Part shown: positions 5,950-7,011 of the stretch, piece by piece
Layout: every line of letters begins with the position of its first letter
Numbering within the stretch: the stretch's first letter is position 1
Assembly (NCBI GenBank): GCA_913776675.1
Contig: CAJYRE010000451.1
Coordinates: forward strand, 1 to 7,011
From: Rhizobiaceae bacterium
GTDB lineage: Bacteria > Pseudomonadota > Alphaproteobacteria > Rhizobiales > Rhizobiaceae
Direction: 5' to 3'
DNA length: 7,011 bases
Notes under the pieces: model-generated
Seen by the model: the letters and a program-made list of their open reading frames with translations, nothing else
Told to the model about the DNA's origin: nothing
Databases searched by the model: none
Made by a program: the position numbers and the translations under genes

Positions 5950-6648
5950 TCAGGGTGCCCAGTAAACCTCAACCTCGGTTTCGGCCCGGCCCAGCACGGC
6001 GCGGATCGGCATGTCTGCCTCTTCCGTGCCCGCCAGTGCTTTTTCCAGCACGTCTTTTTTCTCAGCCCCTTCAATATGCACAATCAAAAGACCGGCATCG
6101 GCCATGCTGGAAAAAGACAATGTCAGGCGGGGTTCGCCTGCGCCTGCGGCTTCCATGGTCAGTACCCGTGGTGGCAAGTCCAGATCCAGCGCGTCGGTCA
6201 GATTGTTGCCGCCGGGGAAGAAGGAGGCGGTGTGGCCATCCGTCCCCATGCCAAGAATAACCACATCCAGAGGTGTGCCGATTTCCGAAACCGCATCCGT
6301 GGCAACGGCAGCCGCCGCCTCAATATCCGCTTCCGGCTGGTAGAGCGGCACAAATTCGGCCTCTGCAGCGTGGTTTTTCAAAAGATGGGTGGCTACCAGC
6401 AGATGGTTGGAGCGCGGATTATCGGCAGGCACAAAGCGCTCATCCACCAGTGTGATGGCAACCTGGCTCCAGTCAATCGGTTTTTGCGACAGGGCTTCAA
6501 AAAACGCCTTGGGTGTCGAGCCGCCGGAAACCGCCAGCGAGGCGCTGCCACGGGCCGCAATCGATTGAGACAGGGCTGATGCAACTTTCTCGGCCAGCGC
6601 TTGAGCCAGCGCTGGTCCATTTTCAAAACTATGCAATGTATGAGCCAT
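5950..6648 (-). CDS. pgl: 6-phosphogluconolactonase
   Basis: Cytoplasmic enzyme that hydrolyses 6-phosphogluconolactone, the product of Zwf, to 6-phosphogluconate, the substrate of Edd. The 232 residues fit the DevB-type (SOL/DevB) bacterial family. Motifs in order: SGGSTPKAFF (41-50), VDERFVPADNPRSN (68-81), where this family binds substrate phosphate, and GMGTDGHTASFFP (133-145) with the likely catalytic His139. The start ATG 6648 has GAGGA at 6658-6662 nine bases upstream. That site overlaps the TGA of zwf, only 12 bases lie between the two genes, and the pair is therefore likely translationally coupled. The stop is TGA at 5950-5952. The gap to edd downstream is unusually long for this operon and full of inverted repeats. 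Confidence 0.96.
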   Translation of the reverse strand: MAHTLHSFENGPALAQALAEKVASALSQSIAARGSASLAVSGGSTPKAFFEALSQKPIDWSQVAITLVDERFVPADNPRSNHLLVATHLLKNHAAEAEFVPLYQPEADIEAAAAVATDAVSEIGTPLDVVILGMGTDGHTASFFPGGNNLTDALDLDLPPRVLTMEAAGAGEPRLTLSFSSMADAGLLIVHIEGAEKKDVLEKALAGTEEADMPIRAVLGRAETEVEVYWAP

Positions 6649-6660
6649 TTGGTGCTATCC

Positions 6661-7011
6661 TCAATCCAGCTCGTGCCAGGTGCGGCCATCGCGCTCAATC
6701 AGCGCAATCGCCTGACTTGGGCCCCAGGTGCCGGAGGTATAGCCCTGTGTTTTCTGGCCAACCTCTTCCCAAGCCTTGAGAATCGGGTCCACCCACTTCC
6801 ATGCGGCTTCCACTTCATCGCGGCGCATGAACAGGGTCTGGTTGGAGCGGATCACATCCATCAACAGCCGCTCATAGGCATCTGGATTGCGCACACCAAA
6901 GGATTCGGCAAAGCTCATATCCAGCGAGACGTGGCGCAGGCGCATGCCGCCCGGACCTGGGTCCTTGATCATCAGCCATTGTTTGACGCCTTCATCCGGT
7001 TGCAGACGAAT
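6661..7011 (-). CDS. zwf: Glucose-6-phosphate 1-dehydrogenase (C-terminal part, cut by window end)
   Basis: NAD(P)-dependent enzyme that oxidises glucose-6-phosphate to 6-phosphogluconolactone, the entry step of the Entner-Doudoroff and oxidative pentose phosphate routes. Only the last 116 residues are visible. The frame is open to the window edge, starting IRLQPDEGVKQW, then KDPGPGG, LLMDVIRSNQTLFMRRDEVE, AAWKWVDPIL and YTSGTWGP. These are conserved C-terminal stretches of bacterial Zwf. The TGA is at 6661-6663 and the ending WHELD is ordinary. The cofactor-binding and catalytic regions lie outside the window, as does the operon promoter, so regulation cannot be judged here. The methionine at 6972 is internal, not a start. 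Confidence 0.96.
   Translation of the reverse strand: MRLQPDEGVKQWLMIKDPGPGGMRLRHVSLDMSFAESFGVRNPDAYERLLMDVIRSNQTLFMRRDEVEAAWKWVDPILKAWEEVGQKTQGYTSGTWGPSQAIALIERDGRTWHELD

Noticed and set aside
5767..6579. A 270-codon open frame on the plus strand across the repeat block and pgl
   Set aside because: Antisense to pgl and running through palindromic non-coding sequence; no family resemblance.

Overview
This is a moderately GC-rich alphaproteobacterial chromosome segment, most likely from the Rhizobiaceae (Rhizobium, Agrobacterium, Allorhizobium or Sinorhizobium relatives). The evidence is the gene content: the end of an alpha-glucoside (agl) uptake and hydrolysis operon, two lineage-specific orphan genes, then a convergent zwf-pgl-edd operon. 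From memory, Sinorhizobium meliloti has the same order (aglA-aglK, two hypothetical genes, edd/pgl/zwf on the other strand). No search was run to confirm this.

Layout on the plus strand: the 3' end of a GH13 alpha-glucosidase gene (aglA, 1-523) is followed after 23 bases by a complete sugar ABC transporter ATPase (aglK, 547-1635). A 140-base gap leads to a 135-codon gene (1776-2183) whose protein resembles a divergent PilZ domain, closed by a rho-independent terminator (about 2211-2243). After a further gap comes a 425-codon gene (2472-3749) for a membrane-anchored protein with a long Ala/Pro/Lys-rich linker and a C-terminal DUF2778/Tlde1-like L,D-transpeptidase-type domain. It ends at a very clear terminator (3784-3808).

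Layout on the minus strand, read from the right edge: the C-terminal part of glucose-6-phosphate dehydrogenase (zwf, 7011 to 6661), 6-phosphogluconolactonase (pgl, 6648-5950), a 260-base intergenic block packed with inverted repeats, and phosphogluconate dehydratase (edd, 5689-3872). These three enzymes form the upper Entner-Doudoroff pathway, from glucose-6-phosphate to 2-keto-3-deoxy-6-phosphogluconate.

The two halves fit together metabolically. AglK powers import of alpha-glucosides, AglA releases glucose from them, and after phosphorylation the zwf-pgl-edd products carry the carbon into the Entner-Doudoroff route. The two genes in between look unrelated to sugar metabolism: one resembles a signalling-domain protein and the other a cell-wall enzyme.

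Most of the window is ordinary, well-conserved core sequence. The parts most worth a second look are the mosaic of inverted repeats between pgl and edd, the DUF2778-type protein, and the PilZ-like protein with altered ligand-binding motifs. I see no phage, transposon, CRISPR array, tRNA or rRNA, and no clearly new multi-gene system.
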